From an uncultured Eubacteriales bacterium (GTDB taxonomy: Bacteria > Bacillota > Clostridia > Oscillospirales > Acutalibacteraceae), in contig CAKSST010000002.1 in NCBI GenBank assembly GCA_934489895.1, forward strand, positions 84,839-148,838: a stretch of 64,000 nucleotides of DNA. The letters are read 5' to 3'. How positions within the stretch are numbered: position 1 is the first letter of the stretch; every line of letters begins with the position of its first letter. The notes beneath the pieces were generated by a model. The model did no database searches. It was not told the DNA's origin and saw only the letters and a list, made by a program, of their open reading frames with translations. Of this stretch, positions 17,634 to 26,577 are shown in pieces. A program made the position numbers and the translations under genes.

Positions 17634-17662
17634 ATTGTATCACTGTATTGTCAAAAATGCAA
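17634..17662 (-). promoter_or_regulatory. Promoter of the lar operon
   Basis: On the minus strand TTGCAT (17662-17657), a 17-nt spacer and TACAAT (17639-17634). It is in the 212-nt gap between the DUF3842 gene and the first membrane gene, so the five-gene lar unit probably starts here. No operator dyad stands out. Confidence 0.5.
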
Positions 17663-17675
17663 GTATTTGCGGTTG

Positions 17676-18071
17676 TTATTTTATTTCTTTGAGGATTTCA
17701 GTTATTAACCTTCCGATAGACAGGTCTGAGACACCGACGATAATATTGCTGCAGTGGTTGACAGGAATTAACAATCGTTTTGCATCGCTTTGTCCAACAG
17801 CGAGCGCCATGGCAGGCGTGATTTCGCCATACAGTGCATCAGCAATTACGATGCCGATAGGACCGATTATTACATCTGCGTGACGGCAGTTAACGATAAC
17901 GGCATTTTCTCCTGTTGCAGCATGGTCAGCTCCTGCTTTCAGCATGGCTGTTGTTGCTATACTGTTTGTTCCGACCGCTGTAATTTCTATCTGCGGCATA
18001 TCACGCTTAATTGCAGCGATTACTTGTTTTCCGATTCCGCCGCCTTGGGCATCTATTACCAGTGTTTTCAT
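17676..18071 (-). CDS. DUF3842 family protein
   Basis: About 131 residues. The start KTLVIDAQGGGIGKQVIAAI has a Gly-rich nucleotide-binding look, and AVGTNSIATTAMLKAGADHA and IIGPIGIVIADALYGEIT match DUF3842 as I know it. ATG 18071 has GGAGG 7 nt upstream; the longer in-frame start at 18098 lacks one. The family has no assigned activity. It lies between rlmD (58 nt away, same strand) and the lar operon promoter, so it may be transcribed with rlmD. Its closeness to lar genes may be meaningful. Confidence 0.8.
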   Translation of the reverse strand: MKTLVIDAQGGGIGKQVIAAIKRDMPQIEITAVGTNSIATTAMLKAGADHAATGENAVIVNCRHADVIIGPIGIVIADALYGEITPAMALAVGQSDAKRLLIPVNHCSNIIVGVSDLSIGRLITEILKEIK

Positions 18072-18128
18072 GTAAAATCCTCCAACTATAGAACTCATAT
18101 CATTTCAAAATATTATGAAGAGTTTTGT

Positions 18129-19469
18129 TTAAAGCTTGGATAAAAGAGCAACCGTCTCAACATGTGCTGTTCTTGGAAAAAGGTCTGCAGGGGTTGCGTT
18201 CGTTGTTTTATAGCCTAAAGCTGCAAAACGGGCGCAGTCACGCGCCAGTGTTGCGGGGTCGCAGGAGATATACACAATCCTGTCGGGCGCAAAGCCGCGG
18301 GCGACGGCTTCAATTACTTGCTCGCAGCAGCCTTTGCGCGGCGGGTCAAGAATAACAACATCGGGTTTTATGCCCTCTTCTTTTAACTGCTTTGCGGCAT
18401 CGGCAGCATCGGCGCATATAAAGCGTGCGTTTTCAATGCCGTTTTGTTTAGCATTAAACTGCGCATCACGCACAGCCTGTGGGATAATCTCAACGCCTAT
18501 AATCTTTTTTGCGTCCTTTGACATTGAAAGACCTATGGCGCCTGCGCCGCAATACAAATCAAGCAAAATTTTATCTTTTGGCTGTGCAAGCTCGGCAACC
18601 TTTTGGTACAGCTTTTGCGCCATATCTCTGTTAACCTGATAAAAAGACAAGCAAGAAATGCGTATTTTTATGCCGCATATAATATCGGTTATATAACCGC
18701 TTCCGTAAAGGGTTTTGCACTTATCAGACAGAATAACATTAGTAACATTTTGGTTTATGTTGATTACTAATGTGTAAAAACTATCGGGCAGTGCGGTTTT
18801 TAATGCTTCGATAAGCAAATCACTTGAGGGCAAGGCTTTTGCGTTTATAACCATTGTTACCATAAGCTGATTGGTGCCCTCCGCAAGCCTTAGGTAAATG
18901 TGGCGAATAGTACCCTTGTTTGCGGTTTCATCATAGCCTGTAATATTGTTTTGCTGCATCCATTGTTTAATAATATCCAACGCAATTTTAAAAATTTCGG
19001 GCTGCAGGTTGCAATCGTCACAGGGCACTATACGGTGCGAGTGGCGGGCAAAAAAACCGACATCGCCGTTTATATCTACGGGATATTGCGCTTTGTTGCG
19101 GTAACGACTGTTTTCACCGCTTAAAATTTCATTTACAGGCACATCAAGCTTTGCAATATGTGTAAAAGCGTCGGCAACAATACGCTGCTTTTGTGCAAGT
19201 TCGGTATTATAGTCAAGATGACCGAAAATACAGCCGCCGCATTTAAGCGATACAGGACAGGCGGGCGTAATACGGTCGGGCGAGCTTTCTATAATCTGCT
19301 CAATTTTGCCGTAGGCACAGTTGCGCTTAACCTTTAAAATTTTAACGCTTAACAGCTCGCCTTTAAGGCCGCCCGGTACAAAAATAACAAGACCGTCCTG
19401 CTTGCATACTGCGCTGCCTTCAGCGGTGCAGTCTTCGGCACGTATAGTTATAATTTCGTTTTTTTGCAT
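18129..19469 (-). CDS. rlmD: 23S rRNA (uracil-C5-)-methyltransferase RlmD/RlmCD-type
   Basis: About 446 residues. An N-terminal TRAM domain (residues about 1-55) is followed by an iron-sulfur motif, CPVSLKCGGCIFGHLDY, and a class I SAM methyltransferase domain with LDLYCGAGAIGLSM, LDPPRKGC and the catalytic Cys in YISCDPATLARDC. The family forms 5-methyluridine in 23S rRNA (U1939, and in Gram-positives also U747). ATG 19469 is chosen because GAGGTG is 6 nt upstream; GTG 19478 lies inside that box. The DUF3842 gene follows on the same strand. Confidence 0.92.
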   Translation of the reverse strand: MQKNEIITIRAEDCTAEGSAVCKQDGLVIFVPGGLKGELLSVKILKVKRNCAYGKIEQIIESSPDRITPACPVSLKCGGCIFGHLDYNTELAQKQRIVADAFTHIAKLDVPVNEILSGENSRYRNKAQYPVDINGDVGFFARHSHRIVPCDDCNLQPEIFKIALDIIKQWMQQNNITGYDETANKGTIRHIYLRLAEGTNQLMVTMVINAKALPSSDLLIEALKTALPDSFYTLVININQNVTNVILSDKCKTLYGSGYITDIICGIKIRISCLSFYQVNRDMAQKLYQKVAELAQPKDKILLDLYCGAGAIGLSMSKDAKKIIGVEIIPQAVRDAQFNAKQNGIENARFICADAADAAKQLKEEGIKPDVVILDPPRKGCCEQVIEAVARGFAPDRIVYISCDPATLARDCARFAALGYKTTNATPADLFPRTAHVETVALLSKL

Positions 19470-19539
19470 GACGGTCACCTCTTTTTACATAATAAAACAT
19501 TTTATCACAATATCCATAATAATGCAAACAAAAGGAAGA

Positions 19540-19567
19540 TTGACAAAACAAAAAATTAAAATATAAT
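19540..19567 (+). promoter_or_regulatory. Promoter for the HAD phosphatase gene
   Basis: TTGACA at 19540-19545, a 16-nt spacer, and a perfect TATAAT at 19562-19567, 22 nt before the ATG, so the leader is very short. It is divergent from rlmD. Confidence 0.7.
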
Positions 19568-19589
19568 TGAACTGTAGAGGGGATGCGTT

Positions 19590-20363
19590 ATGAAAAAATA
19601 TAAACTTTATTTGCTGGATATGGACGGCACAATTTATATTGGTAACCGTCTTTTTTCTCAAACGCCCGCCTTTTTGCAATATATTAAGGATATCGGCGGC
19701 AAATATATATTTTTAACCAACAACTCTTCCAAAAGTGCGGATGTGTATGTTGAAAAGCTTAAAAAAATGGGAATTGACGCCGCAAAAGAGGATTTTTTAA
19801 CCTCTGCCTATGCAACATATATTTACTTAAAGGAAACCTACGGCAGTAAAAAGCTGTACGTTTTAGGTACACGGTCGCTTTATGATGAGTTTTGTGAGTG
19901 GGGGCTTAATGTTACCGACCGCCTTGAAGACGGCATAGAGTGCCTTGTTATAGGCTACGATACTGAGCTTACTTACAGTAAGCTTGAAGATGCCTGCATA
20001 CTGCTGGGCAAGGGTGTGGATTATGTCGCCACCCACCCTGATATGCTTTGTCCTACCGAGTACGGTTTTGCTCCTGACTGCGGCTGCTTTTGCGAAATGC
20101 TTGAGCATGCCACAGACAGAAAGCCCAAGGTTATAGGCAAACCGTATCCCGAAATGGTGCTTATGGCACTAAAGCAAACGGGTGTTGAAAAGTCTGATGA
20201 CATTTTCTTAGGCGACAGAATGTATACCGATATTGCCTGTGCGCTTAATGCAGGTATTGATGCAGGACTTGTGATGACAGGGGAGACTACCTTGGAAATG
20301 GCAAATAAAAGCGATATAAAACCAACCTATATATTGGATAGCATAAAAGATTGTATGATATAA
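19590..20363 (+). CDS. HAD-IIA family hydrolase (NagD-like phosphatase)
   Basis: A 257-residue HAD phosphatase. LLDMDGTIYIGN carries the nucleophile and acid Asp pair, FLTNNSSKS is motif II, IGKPYPEMV has the motif III Lys, and FLGDRMYTDIACA supplies the metal-binding motif IV. The type IIA cap between motifs II and III is NagD-like; relatives hydrolyse nucleotide monophosphates, glycerol phosphate or phosphoglycolate, and the substrate here is not predictable. GAGGGG lies 7 nt before ATG. It has its own promoter and no co-directional neighbour closer than the decayed TetR gene. Confidence 0.9.
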   Translation: MKKYKLYLLDMDGTIYIGNRLFSQTPAFLQYIKDIGGKYIFLTNNSSKSADVYVEKLKKMGIDAAKEDFLTSAYATYIYLKETYGSKKLYVLGTRSLYDEFCEWGLNVTDRLEDGIECLVIGYDTELTYSKLEDACILLGKGVDYVATHPDMLCPTEYGFAPDCGCFCEMLEHATDRKPKVIGKPYPEMVLMALKQTGVEKSDDIFLGDRMYTDIACALNAGIDAGLVMTGETTLEMANKSDIKPTYILDSIKDCMI

Positions 20364-20520
20364 AAAAGCGGTGAAAGTATAATGCTAATGCCGAATAAGG
20401 AAGTCATTTGAAACCGTTTATAGAAATACAACTTGTGACAACAAACATTTCTATGCAGTCGCAGTTCTTCGGCTACGTTTATATATTCATATAAATTATC
20501 AGCAAGGGTCCTCTCAAAAT

Positions 20521-20550
20521 CGGTCAATGGCTTTATAATAGTATTGACCG
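20521..20550. promoter_or_regulatory. TetR-type operator overlapping a -10 box
   Basis: An 8-bp perfect inverted repeat, CGGTCAAT at 20521-20528 and ATTGACCG at 20543-20550, flanks a TATAAT at 20534-20539, just before the TetR relic. This is the usual layout of a TetR autoregulatory site. Confidence 0.6.
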
Positions 20551-20573
20551 ATTTGGTTAACGGAGGCTATGGT

Positions 20574-20746
20574 ATGAATGAAAGATTCTTTTCTTTGCCC
20601 GCAGAAAAGCAGCAGACAATCATAAACGCAGGATACAGGGTCTTTTCGCAGAATTCCTATAAAAACAGTCCTATGAGTGAAATACTGATGAATTTTTGGA
20701 AGAGCATATATCTTCGGAAAGGATGACGGAATATGGATGTCATTAA
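20574..20746 (+). pseudogene. TetR/AcrR-family regulator remnant with internal deletion
   Basis: GGAGG and ATG 20574 begin a typical TetR N-terminus (FFSLPAEKQQTIINAGYRVF...SPMSEI), but after about 35 codons the sequence jumps to a short C-terminal end. In another frame this reads TDEFLEEHISSERMTEYGCH and stops at 20746, overlapping the ABC ATPase start by 14 nt. Roughly 130-150 codons, including most of the ligand domain, are therefore missing. The regulator cannot be functional. It headed a now-decayed ABC exporter operon with an operator upstream. Confidence 0.7.
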
Positions 20747-21613
20747 AACGGCAAAGCTCACGAAATACTATGGTAAGGCAAGAGGTATCATTGACCTTAA
20801 TTTAACGGTAGAACAGGGCGAATTCTTTGGCTTTATAGGACCCAACGGAGCCGGAAAATCCACCACAATCCGAACATTGTTAGGCCTTATTGCCCCCACA
20901 TGCGGCAGCGCGACGACATTCGGAAAAGATGTCACAAAAGAAAAAGAGTCAATTTTGCAGGATATTGGATATCTTCCCTCAGAGGCGTTATTTTATCAAG
21001 GAATGAGGGTAAAAGATGTATTAAAGCTGTCTGCCGATTTGCGGAAAAGGATTGCATGGCTGAATCTGAAATGCTCTGTGAGCGCTTACAGCTTGATACA
21101 TCCCGAAAGATAGATGAACTTTCTTTTGGCAACAGAAAAAAGGTTGCCATTGTCTGCGCTTTACAGCACCGACCCGAATTGCTGGTACTGGACGAGCCGA
21201 CAGGCGGACTCGATCCGCTGATGCAAAAGGCGTTTTTTGACATTTTGCAGGAAAGAAACAAGGCAGGAACAACCATTTTCCTCTCAAGCCATGTTCTCTC
21301 TGAAATTCAGTGCAACTGCACCCGTGCGGCAATTATCCGTGAAGGCAAAATCATTTCATGCGACAATGTGGATGCTCTTTCTAAAACGAATGCAAAGCGC
21401 ATAACTATTCAAGGTGTTATAGACCTTGAACATCTAAGCGGTATTCTAGACAGAAAAGATTTGAAAAACTCGGTCAGTTTCCTTTACAGCGGAGATATGG
21501 GAAGCTTGCTGCACGCACTGTCCTTGGGTCAGGTGGATGACCTTACGGTTACTGAGCCGGATCTTGAAGAAGTATTCCTGCATTATTATGAAAAGGAGGG
21601 GACGATGGTATGA
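20733..21613 (+). pseudogene. ABC exporter ATP-binding subunit, frameshifted
   Basis: Frame one runs from ATG 20733 through the Walker A motif GPNGAGKSTT to a stop at 21113. The rest, with the signature LSFGNRKK, Walker B LLVLDEPTGGLDP and the switch His in SSHVLSE, continues in another frame to 21613. The join is near 21044, where an A-run (CGGAAAAGG) has lost a base: DLRK should continue as KDCMAESEMLCERL. Without the shift it would be a normal ABC-2-type ATPase of about 293 residues. It overlaps the permease start (ATGGTATGA). Confidence 0.8.
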
Positions 21614-22390
21614 CGCTTGTAAAACACGAACTAAGGCAAAGCTTCATTTTTTATATGGACGGCTTCTATCGGCTTCTTGCTTGCAATATGCATTTTTCTG
21701 TTCCCTGAAATGAAAGGACAGATGGTGGGCGTCAACGATATCTTTGCCTCGATGGGCTCTTTCACTGAGGCGTTCGGTATGGACCGTTTGAACTTTGGAA
21801 CGCTGATAGGGTTTTACGCTGTCGAGTGCGGCAATATTCTGGGACTCGGCGGCGCATTTTATGCTTCTCTTTGCGCAGTAGGTATTTTAAGCCACGAAGA
21901 AAAGGATAAAACAGCGGAATTTCTGCTGACTCATCCTGTCAGCCGCAAAAGGATAATTACCGAAAAGCTGATTGCAGCGCTTATTCAGATTACAGCTATG
22001 AATATAATGATTTATGCTCTTGCTGTCGGCTCCATAGCCGCTGTCGGTGAGGCAATTCCTTGGAAAGAAATCAGTTTGATTCATCTCGCCTATTATCTGC
22101 TCCAGTTAGAGTTGGCAGGAATTTGCTTCGGCATTTCGGCTTTCCTTCGCAGAGGCAGCATGGGTATAGGCCTTGGCATTGCCGTAATGATGTATTTTTT
22201 GAACCTGATTGCAAACATTGCCGATGTCGCTGAGTTTCTTAAATACATAACGCCGTTCGGATTTTGCGAAGGAGCTGATATTGTATCGAACGGAAGTTTA
22301 GACTGTACTTTAGTTTCTATCGGTGCAGTCATAGGAATAGGCGGAATAATGATTGCTTATCTGAAATACACGAAGAAAGATATTCATTAA
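21610..22390 (+). pseudogene. ABC-2-type permease, frameshifted near the start
   Basis: The start ATG 21610 overlaps the ATPase stop, but the frame ends after about 32 codons. A shift in the T-run near 21648 restores SFFIWTASIGFLLAICIFLF, after which the protein continues for about 240 residues to 22390 with six hydrophobic segments. The closest match by eye is the ABC-2 permease of multidrug/nodulation-type exporters (EEKDKTAEFLLTHPVSRKRI is the typical cytoplasmic loop). All three genes of this cassette are broken. Substrate unknown. Confidence 0.75.
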
Positions 22391-22988
22391 AATTTTATAC
22401 ATTATTGGCGGCAGGTGATAATCCTTGCCGCTATTTCCATTTTGCTTTATTGAAAAGCCGCCTCGACATGCAAATATTTATGACTAAGCCGTATTTTTTA
22501 GGCCGGACGCATAGACGCAGAGCCGATGAACTTGCGAGGGAACATACAGATCATCCACTCTTTATTTCCATATGCTTGGACACGCGGTTCACCGAAAATT
22601 ATCGTTCTGTTCCTTTTATGAGACGACTAAAAGTCGGAAAAGTCTGCGATAATAAGCGAATAAACAGTCCCGCCTTTCATTTTTAAATTCGGTTACAGGA
22701 ATATGATACCAAAACCGCAAGGGATACGTCTACCCTTTTTCATCGGTCGGTATGCGTTGATGTGCCGGCTTTTTTGTTGCCCAAACGCAGGCTTAGAACT
22801 GAATGACCGGTTGAATGAGATATGATTTTGCGATAACCTCTCTTTTGTAGAGTGAGTGAAAATGTCGCCTGACGGGGGAAGGAACTGCGTTCAGGTGCAA
22901 CGGCAAATAGCATAACGGTGGCAGTACGGATGTCGCATACCGTAACAAGCGGGGAAACTGTCCGTACAGCTTCCAGAAATAATAAAAA
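22391..22988. other. Gene-free stretch, probably degenerate mobile DNA
   Basis: About 600 nt between the ABC relic and the MATE terminator. The longest open frame (22405-22686, plus) has no start signal and no recognisable domain. The part from about 22690 to 22980 is more G-rich than its surroundings and has stop-broken fragments in several frames (for example PDGGRNCVQVQRQIA). It resembles worn sequence left by a mobile element, but I cannot name it. Confidence 0.35.
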
Positions 22989-23019
22989 AGGTGTAGCACT
23001 CTTTTAAGTGTTACACCTT
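22983..23019 (-). terminator. Terminator of the MATE exporter gene
   Basis: AAGGTGTAGCACT pairs with AGTGTTACACCTT (22989-23019). On the minus strand the hairpin is followed by TTTTTTATT, about 60 nt after the MATE stop. Confidence 0.75.
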
Positions 23020-23075
23020 ATTAACGGATGAAAAACTGCTTTATCTGGCGTTGCCAAAAACTCTCACCACTTTTT

Positions 23076-24428
23076 TTATTTAGGTATTTTTGATATTACT
23101 TTTTTATAGATTCTTATAAACAAGGCTATACTTACTATTACCGACATGATTTCTGCAATGGGGAAGGCGTACCACACCATATTTAAGTTGCCGGTAAGGG
23201 AAAAAAGGTATGCCACCGGGATAAGCACAACAAGCTGACGGGCAATAGATACAAACATTGAGTAGGTACCGTAGCCCAGTGCCTGAAATGCTGCACCGAC
23301 AACAATGCAAAAGCCCGCAAAAACAAAGCTTAAACTTATTGCACGCAGTGCTACCCTGCCGATGCTTAACATTTCTTGAGTTGCATCAAACAGAAGAAGC
23401 ATTTGGTCGGGGATAAACTGCATTAAGGCAAGACCTACTGCCATAAAGCCTACGGCAATAACACAAGCGAAAATCAAAGCGCTGATAAGACGCTTGCGTT
23501 TCCCGGCACCGTAATTGTAGGCTATTATCGGAATTAAACCGTTGTTAAGGCCGAATATGGGCATAAAGACAAAACTCTGCAATTTAAAATATATGCCGAA
23601 CACCGATGCCGCAAGGTCAGAAAATCCGTTGAGTATTTTATTCATTGCAGTGGTCATAATAGAGCCGATACCAACCATTACAACCGAAGGGATGCCAACG
23701 GCACATATTCTGCCGATTATACGGCGGTCCGGTCTAAACTGTAAAAGGTTAAGAGAAATTTCTTTATTGTACTTATGATTAAGTATTATTGCTATAATGA
23801 ATGCAGCAATTTGTCCGATAACCGTAGCAAGAGCCGCACCGGCAATACCCATTTCAGGCAATCCCAGATAACCGAAAATGAATATAGGGTCAAGGATAAT
23901 ATTGATAATGGCGCCTACACCCTGAGTTACCATAGTTAAAACGGTTTTGCCCGTTGATTGCATAAGACGTTCGAAAATAATTTCGCCGAAAATGCCGAAA
24001 GAGGCACAGCAACAAATTGAAAGATAGGATTTGCCGCAGTCTATGATTTCGGCTGTTGCGGTCTGAAAGCTTATAAATGTTCCGGAAAAGAATAAACCGA
24101 AGATAAAGAATATAATAAATCCGATAAGGGAAAGAAAAATTCCGTTTTCTGCGGTTTTATTAACTTTTTGGTAGTTTTTTTCACCAAGGCTGCGGGAAAG
24201 CAAGGCGTTCATACCAACGCCGATACCCGTTGCAAGACCAATCATAAGGTTCTGTGCAGGAAAAGCGTATGAAATGGCGGCAAGTGCAGTTTGACTGTAA
24301 TGGGCTACAAAAATGCTGTCAACAACATTATATAATGCTTGTACAAGCATTGAAAGTATCATTGGTAATGACATTGTTATAAGGAGACGGCCAACAGGCA
24401 TAATCCCCATTTTGTTCTCTTGATTCAT
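23076..24428 (-). CDS. MATE family multidrug/Na+ antiporter
   Basis: A 450-residue protein with twelve hydrophobic segments in two similar halves. It has the MATE start PVGRLLITMSLPMILSMLVQALYNVVDSIFVAHY and repeated motifs such as GIGVGMNALLSRSLGEKNY. These transporters export cationic compounds using sodium or proton gradients. No strong ribosome binding site is seen before ATG 24428; a later in-frame ATG at 24410 is an alternative. It is monocistronic, with a terminator just downstream. Confidence 0.92.
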   Translation of the reverse strand: MNQENKMGIMPVGRLLITMSLPMILSMLVQALYNVVDSIFVAHYSQTALAAISYAFPAQNLMIGLATGIGVGMNALLSRSLGEKNYQKVNKTAENGIFLSLIGFIIFFIFGLFFSGTFISFQTATAEIIDCGKSYLSICCCASFGIFGEIIFERLMQSTGKTVLTMVTQGVGAIINIILDPIFIFGYLGLPEMGIAGAALATVIGQIAAFIIAIILNHKYNKEISLNLLQFRPDRRIIGRICAVGIPSVVMVGIGSIMTTAMNKILNGFSDLAASVFGIYFKLQSFVFMPIFGLNNGLIPIIAYNYGAGKRKRLISALIFACVIAVGFMAVGLALMQFIPDQMLLLFDATQEMLSIGRVALRAISLSFVFAGFCIVVGAAFQALGYGTYSMFVSIARQLVVLIPVAYLFSLTGNLNMVWYAFPIAEIMSVIVSIALFIRIYKKVISKIPK

Positions 24429-24513
24429 AGGGTGATTTCAAAGTCCTTCTGTTTTAAAATTGTTAATAATATAATTATATAACAAACAACGGCATAAGTA
24501 AATAATTTATTAA

Positions 24514-24552
24514 AAGCCGAAAATCTTTTTTAAGATTTTCGGCTTAATTTTA
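24514..24552 (-). terminator. Hairpin terminator after the GT2 gene
   Basis: AAGCCGAAAATCTT at 24514-24527 and its perfect complement at 24532-24545. The GT2 gene ends right beside it, and the T/A runs on both sides allow bidirectional use. Confidence 0.7.
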
Positions 24553-25503
24553 TTTTTTATCGGGCTTTGAAATTTTTTCAACAATGTATCGGGGACGATG
24601 TTTTGCTTCAATATAAATTTTGCCTGTGTACATACCCACAAGACCAACCGACAGCAGCTGTACGCCGCCTAAAAACCATATTGAAATCATTAGCGATGAC
24701 CAACCGGCAACAGCGCGTCCTGCAAAATAAGCAATAAGCGTGTAAATAAAAGCAATAATACTCAAAAAGACAATTACAGTGCCAAGCCCTAATATCATAT
24801 TAATTGGCTTTATGCTGAAAGAGGTTATGCCATTGAAGGCAAATGAAAGCATTTTTTTAAGAGGATATTTAGACTCGCCCGCGGCGCGCTTTGTGCGGTC
24901 ATATTCAACGCATGTCTCCTTAAAGCCAAGCAGCGGAACTATGCCGCGCAAAAACAAATTCCGCTCGCCGTATTGGCTTAAAGCATCAAGCGCACGCTTG
25001 CTCATAAGGCGAAAATCAGCGTGATTATAAACAGTTTTTGCGCCAAGAATATTCATCAGTTTATAAAAGCCTTGTGCGGTGGTGCGTTTAAATACGGTGT
25101 CGGTCTTTCTGCTTACGCGTACACCGTAAACAATATCGGCGCCGTCATTATAGCAATCAATCATTTTTTCAATTGCCGCAACATCGTCCTGCAGGTCAGC
25201 GTCAATAGAAACCGCCATGTCGGCCAAGTCCTTTGCGACCATAAGACCTGCCATAAGCGCATTCTGGTGGCCGCAGTTTGCCGATAGCTTTACACCGTAA
25301 ACGTTTGAGCTTACGCTGCGTTCCTGCTCAATAAGCTGCCAAGTGTTATCGTGTGAGCCGTCGTCAACATAAATAATTACGCTGTCAGCAGAAATTTTTT
25401 GTTGCGAGATAAGACCGCAAATCTGATCTGAAAGGCAGCGAAAGGTAAGGGGGAGCACCTCCTGCTCATTATAGCAGGGTACAACAATAGCAAGTTTATC
25501 CAT
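24550..25503 (-). CDS. GtrB/DPM1-like membrane glycosyltransferase (GT2)
   Basis: A 317-residue GT2 enzyme. VVPCYNEQEVLPLTF, IYVDDGSHDNTW and SIDADLQDD (metal/nucleotide site) lie in the cytoplasmic domain, which ends near residue 225; two C-terminal membrane helices follow (about 233-255 and 265-290). The layout is that of GtrB or dolichol/undecaprenyl-phosphate glucosyl transferases, which load a sugar onto the lipid carrier. AAGGTG lies 8 nt before ATG. lexA lies 12 nt upstream on the same strand. GtrA proteins often act with such enzymes; one is present at 12372-12785, though not adjacent. Confidence 0.9.
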   Translation of the reverse strand: MDKLAIVVPCYNEQEVLPLTFRCLSDQICGLISQQKISADSVIIYVDDGSHDNTWQLIEQERSVSSNVYGVKLSANCGHQNALMAGLMVAKDLADMAVSIDADLQDDVAAIEKMIDCYNDGADIVYGVRVSRKTDTVFKRTTAQGFYKLMNILGAKTVYNHADFRLMSKRALDALSQYGERNLFLRGIVPLLGFKETCVEYDRTKRAAGESKYPLKKMLSFAFNGITSFSIKPINMILGLGTVIVFLSIIAFIYTLIAYFAGRAVAGWSSLMISIWFLGGVQLLSVGLVGMYTGKIYIEAKHRPRYIVEKISKPDKK

Positions 25504-25515
25504 TCTTTTTTCACC

Positions 25516-26103
25516 TTAATATTTACGATAACAGCCCACAACCTTGCCGAGTACCGAGGGGTTTTCGGGATAAATGGGGTCATAATCTTCATTTTCGGGC
25601 ATAAAAACAACTTTGCCGTTTTCGTGCAAAAGACGTTTCACTGTAGCGCTATCGCCGTCCATACCTATAACAATATCACCGTCACGGGCAATTAAATTAC
25701 GGTCGGCAATGACAATATCTCCGTCTAAAATGCCAACATTTTTCATACTGAGACCTGAAACGCGCAAAGCAAAAAGCCCGTCAGAGTTGCTTGACTCAAA
25801 GGGAACGTAATCGTCGATATCTTCAACCGCTAAAATAGGGCCGCCCGCAGTAATTTTGCCCATAACAGGAACCTGAGCGGCACTTACGGTGTTTGCAAGA
25901 CGTATAGCGCGTGAGTTACGGGGGTCTCGCTCAATATATCCGTTTTCCTCTAAAGAGGACAGTATAGCATGAACGGTTGAGGTGGATTTAATTTTTGTAG
26001 ATGCGCAGATTTCCCTCACTGTTGGGGGGTATCCGTTTTCCAACGCTTTAACTAAAAAGCGGTAAACAAGAGACTGTTTTTCGGAAAGGGGTGTTTTTGA
26101 CAT
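25516..26103 (-). CDS. lexA: LexA repressor
   Basis: A 195-residue SOS repressor. An N-terminal winged helix (TPLSEKQSLVYRFL, PPTVREICAS) is followed by the S24 self-cleavage domain. The scissile Ala86-Gly87 is in KITAGGPIL, the nucleophile Ser119 in VSGLSMKNVG, and the general-base Lys156 in ATVKRLL. RecA-stimulated autocleavage should relieve repression of DNA-repair genes. A near-consensus SOS box lies just downstream of its promoter. The neighbouring GT2 gene is probably read through from this promoter. Confidence 0.95.
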   Translation of the reverse strand: MSKTPLSEKQSLVYRFLVKALENGYPPTVREICASTKIKSTSTVHAILSSLEENGYIERDPRNSRAIRLANTVSAAQVPVMGKITAGGPILAVEDIDDYVPFESSNSDGLFALRVSGLSMKNVGILDGDIVIADRNLIARDGDIVIGMDGDSATVKRLLHENGKVVFMPENEDYDPIYPENPSVLGKVVGCYRKY

Positions 26104-26150
26104 ATTTCTTCAACAGGGCAAAAGCCCGCTCCTTATCCTGAAAATTTTGT

Positions 26151-26164
26151 CGAACAAATATTCG
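26151..26164. promoter_or_regulatory. LexA (SOS) box before lexA
   Basis: CGAACAAATATTCG fits the Firmicute SOS box CGAACNNNNGTTCG at nine of the ten conserved positions. It lies just downstream of the lexA -10 box, the right place for autoregulation. Confidence 0.75.
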
Positions 26165-26173
26165 TCTAAGCTC

Positions 26174-26202
26174 AGTATAGCAGATAAACAGCGGTTTTTC
26201 AA
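26174..26202 (-). promoter_or_regulatory. lexA promoter
   Basis: On the minus strand TTGAAA (26202-26197), a 17-nt spacer and TATACT (26179-26174), about 70 nt before the lexA start and abutting the SOS box. Confidence 0.7.
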
Positions 26203-26211
26203 GATATTTTT

Positions 26212-26577
26212 TTATTTTTTATCAGTCTTGGCAAAAAGCTCTTTAACTCCTAAGAAAATCAGAAATACTGCAAAGACGGTGCGTAAGACGTTTTCGTTAA
26301 AAAAGTTTGTTATATAGCTGCCAAGAAGCGAGCCGGCAATACCAAAAGGAAGAGCGAGCAAAAGCATTTTCGGCTTTATTTTCTTTTTTATGGCATAAAT
26401 AATTACCGCAGTAAGTCCTACGGGGATAAAAAATATTAAATTTATACCTTGCGAGGTTAATTGGCTGTTTTGTGTAAACAAGTTAAGGTATATGAGCAAT
26501 ACGGTGCCGCCGCCAAGCCCCATACCGCCAATAAGTCCTGCAAGTAAGCCTGCAATAATCTGATAAATACCGCTCAT
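26212..26577 (-). CDS. Half-size TauE/SafE-family protein (C-terminal half)
   Basis: About 121 residues with four hydrophobic segments and the family motif GLIGGMGLGGGTVLL. A full TauE/SafE transporter has eight segments in two such repeats; here the two halves are separate genes. ATG 26577 overlaps the previous stop (ATGA) and is preferred to the upstream in-frame start. The family exports sulfite, sulfoacetate or other anions; substrate unknown. With its partner it probably forms one heterodimer. Confidence 0.8.
   Translation of the reverse strand: MSGIYQIIAGLLAGLIGGMGLGGGTVLLIYLNLFTQNSQLTSQGINLIFFIPVGLTAVIIYAIKKKIKPKMLLLALPFGIAGSLLGSYITNFFNENVLRTVFAVFLIFLGVKELFAKTDKK

Noticed and set aside
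20327..20527. Minus-strand 66-codon frame before the TetR relic
   Set aside because: It has a coding-like start but overlaps the operator and the HAD gene end and has no recognisable domain.
22405..22686. 93-codon plus-strand open frame after the ABC permease relic
   Set aside because: No ribosome binding site, no domain, unlikely composition; probably chance in degenerate DNA.
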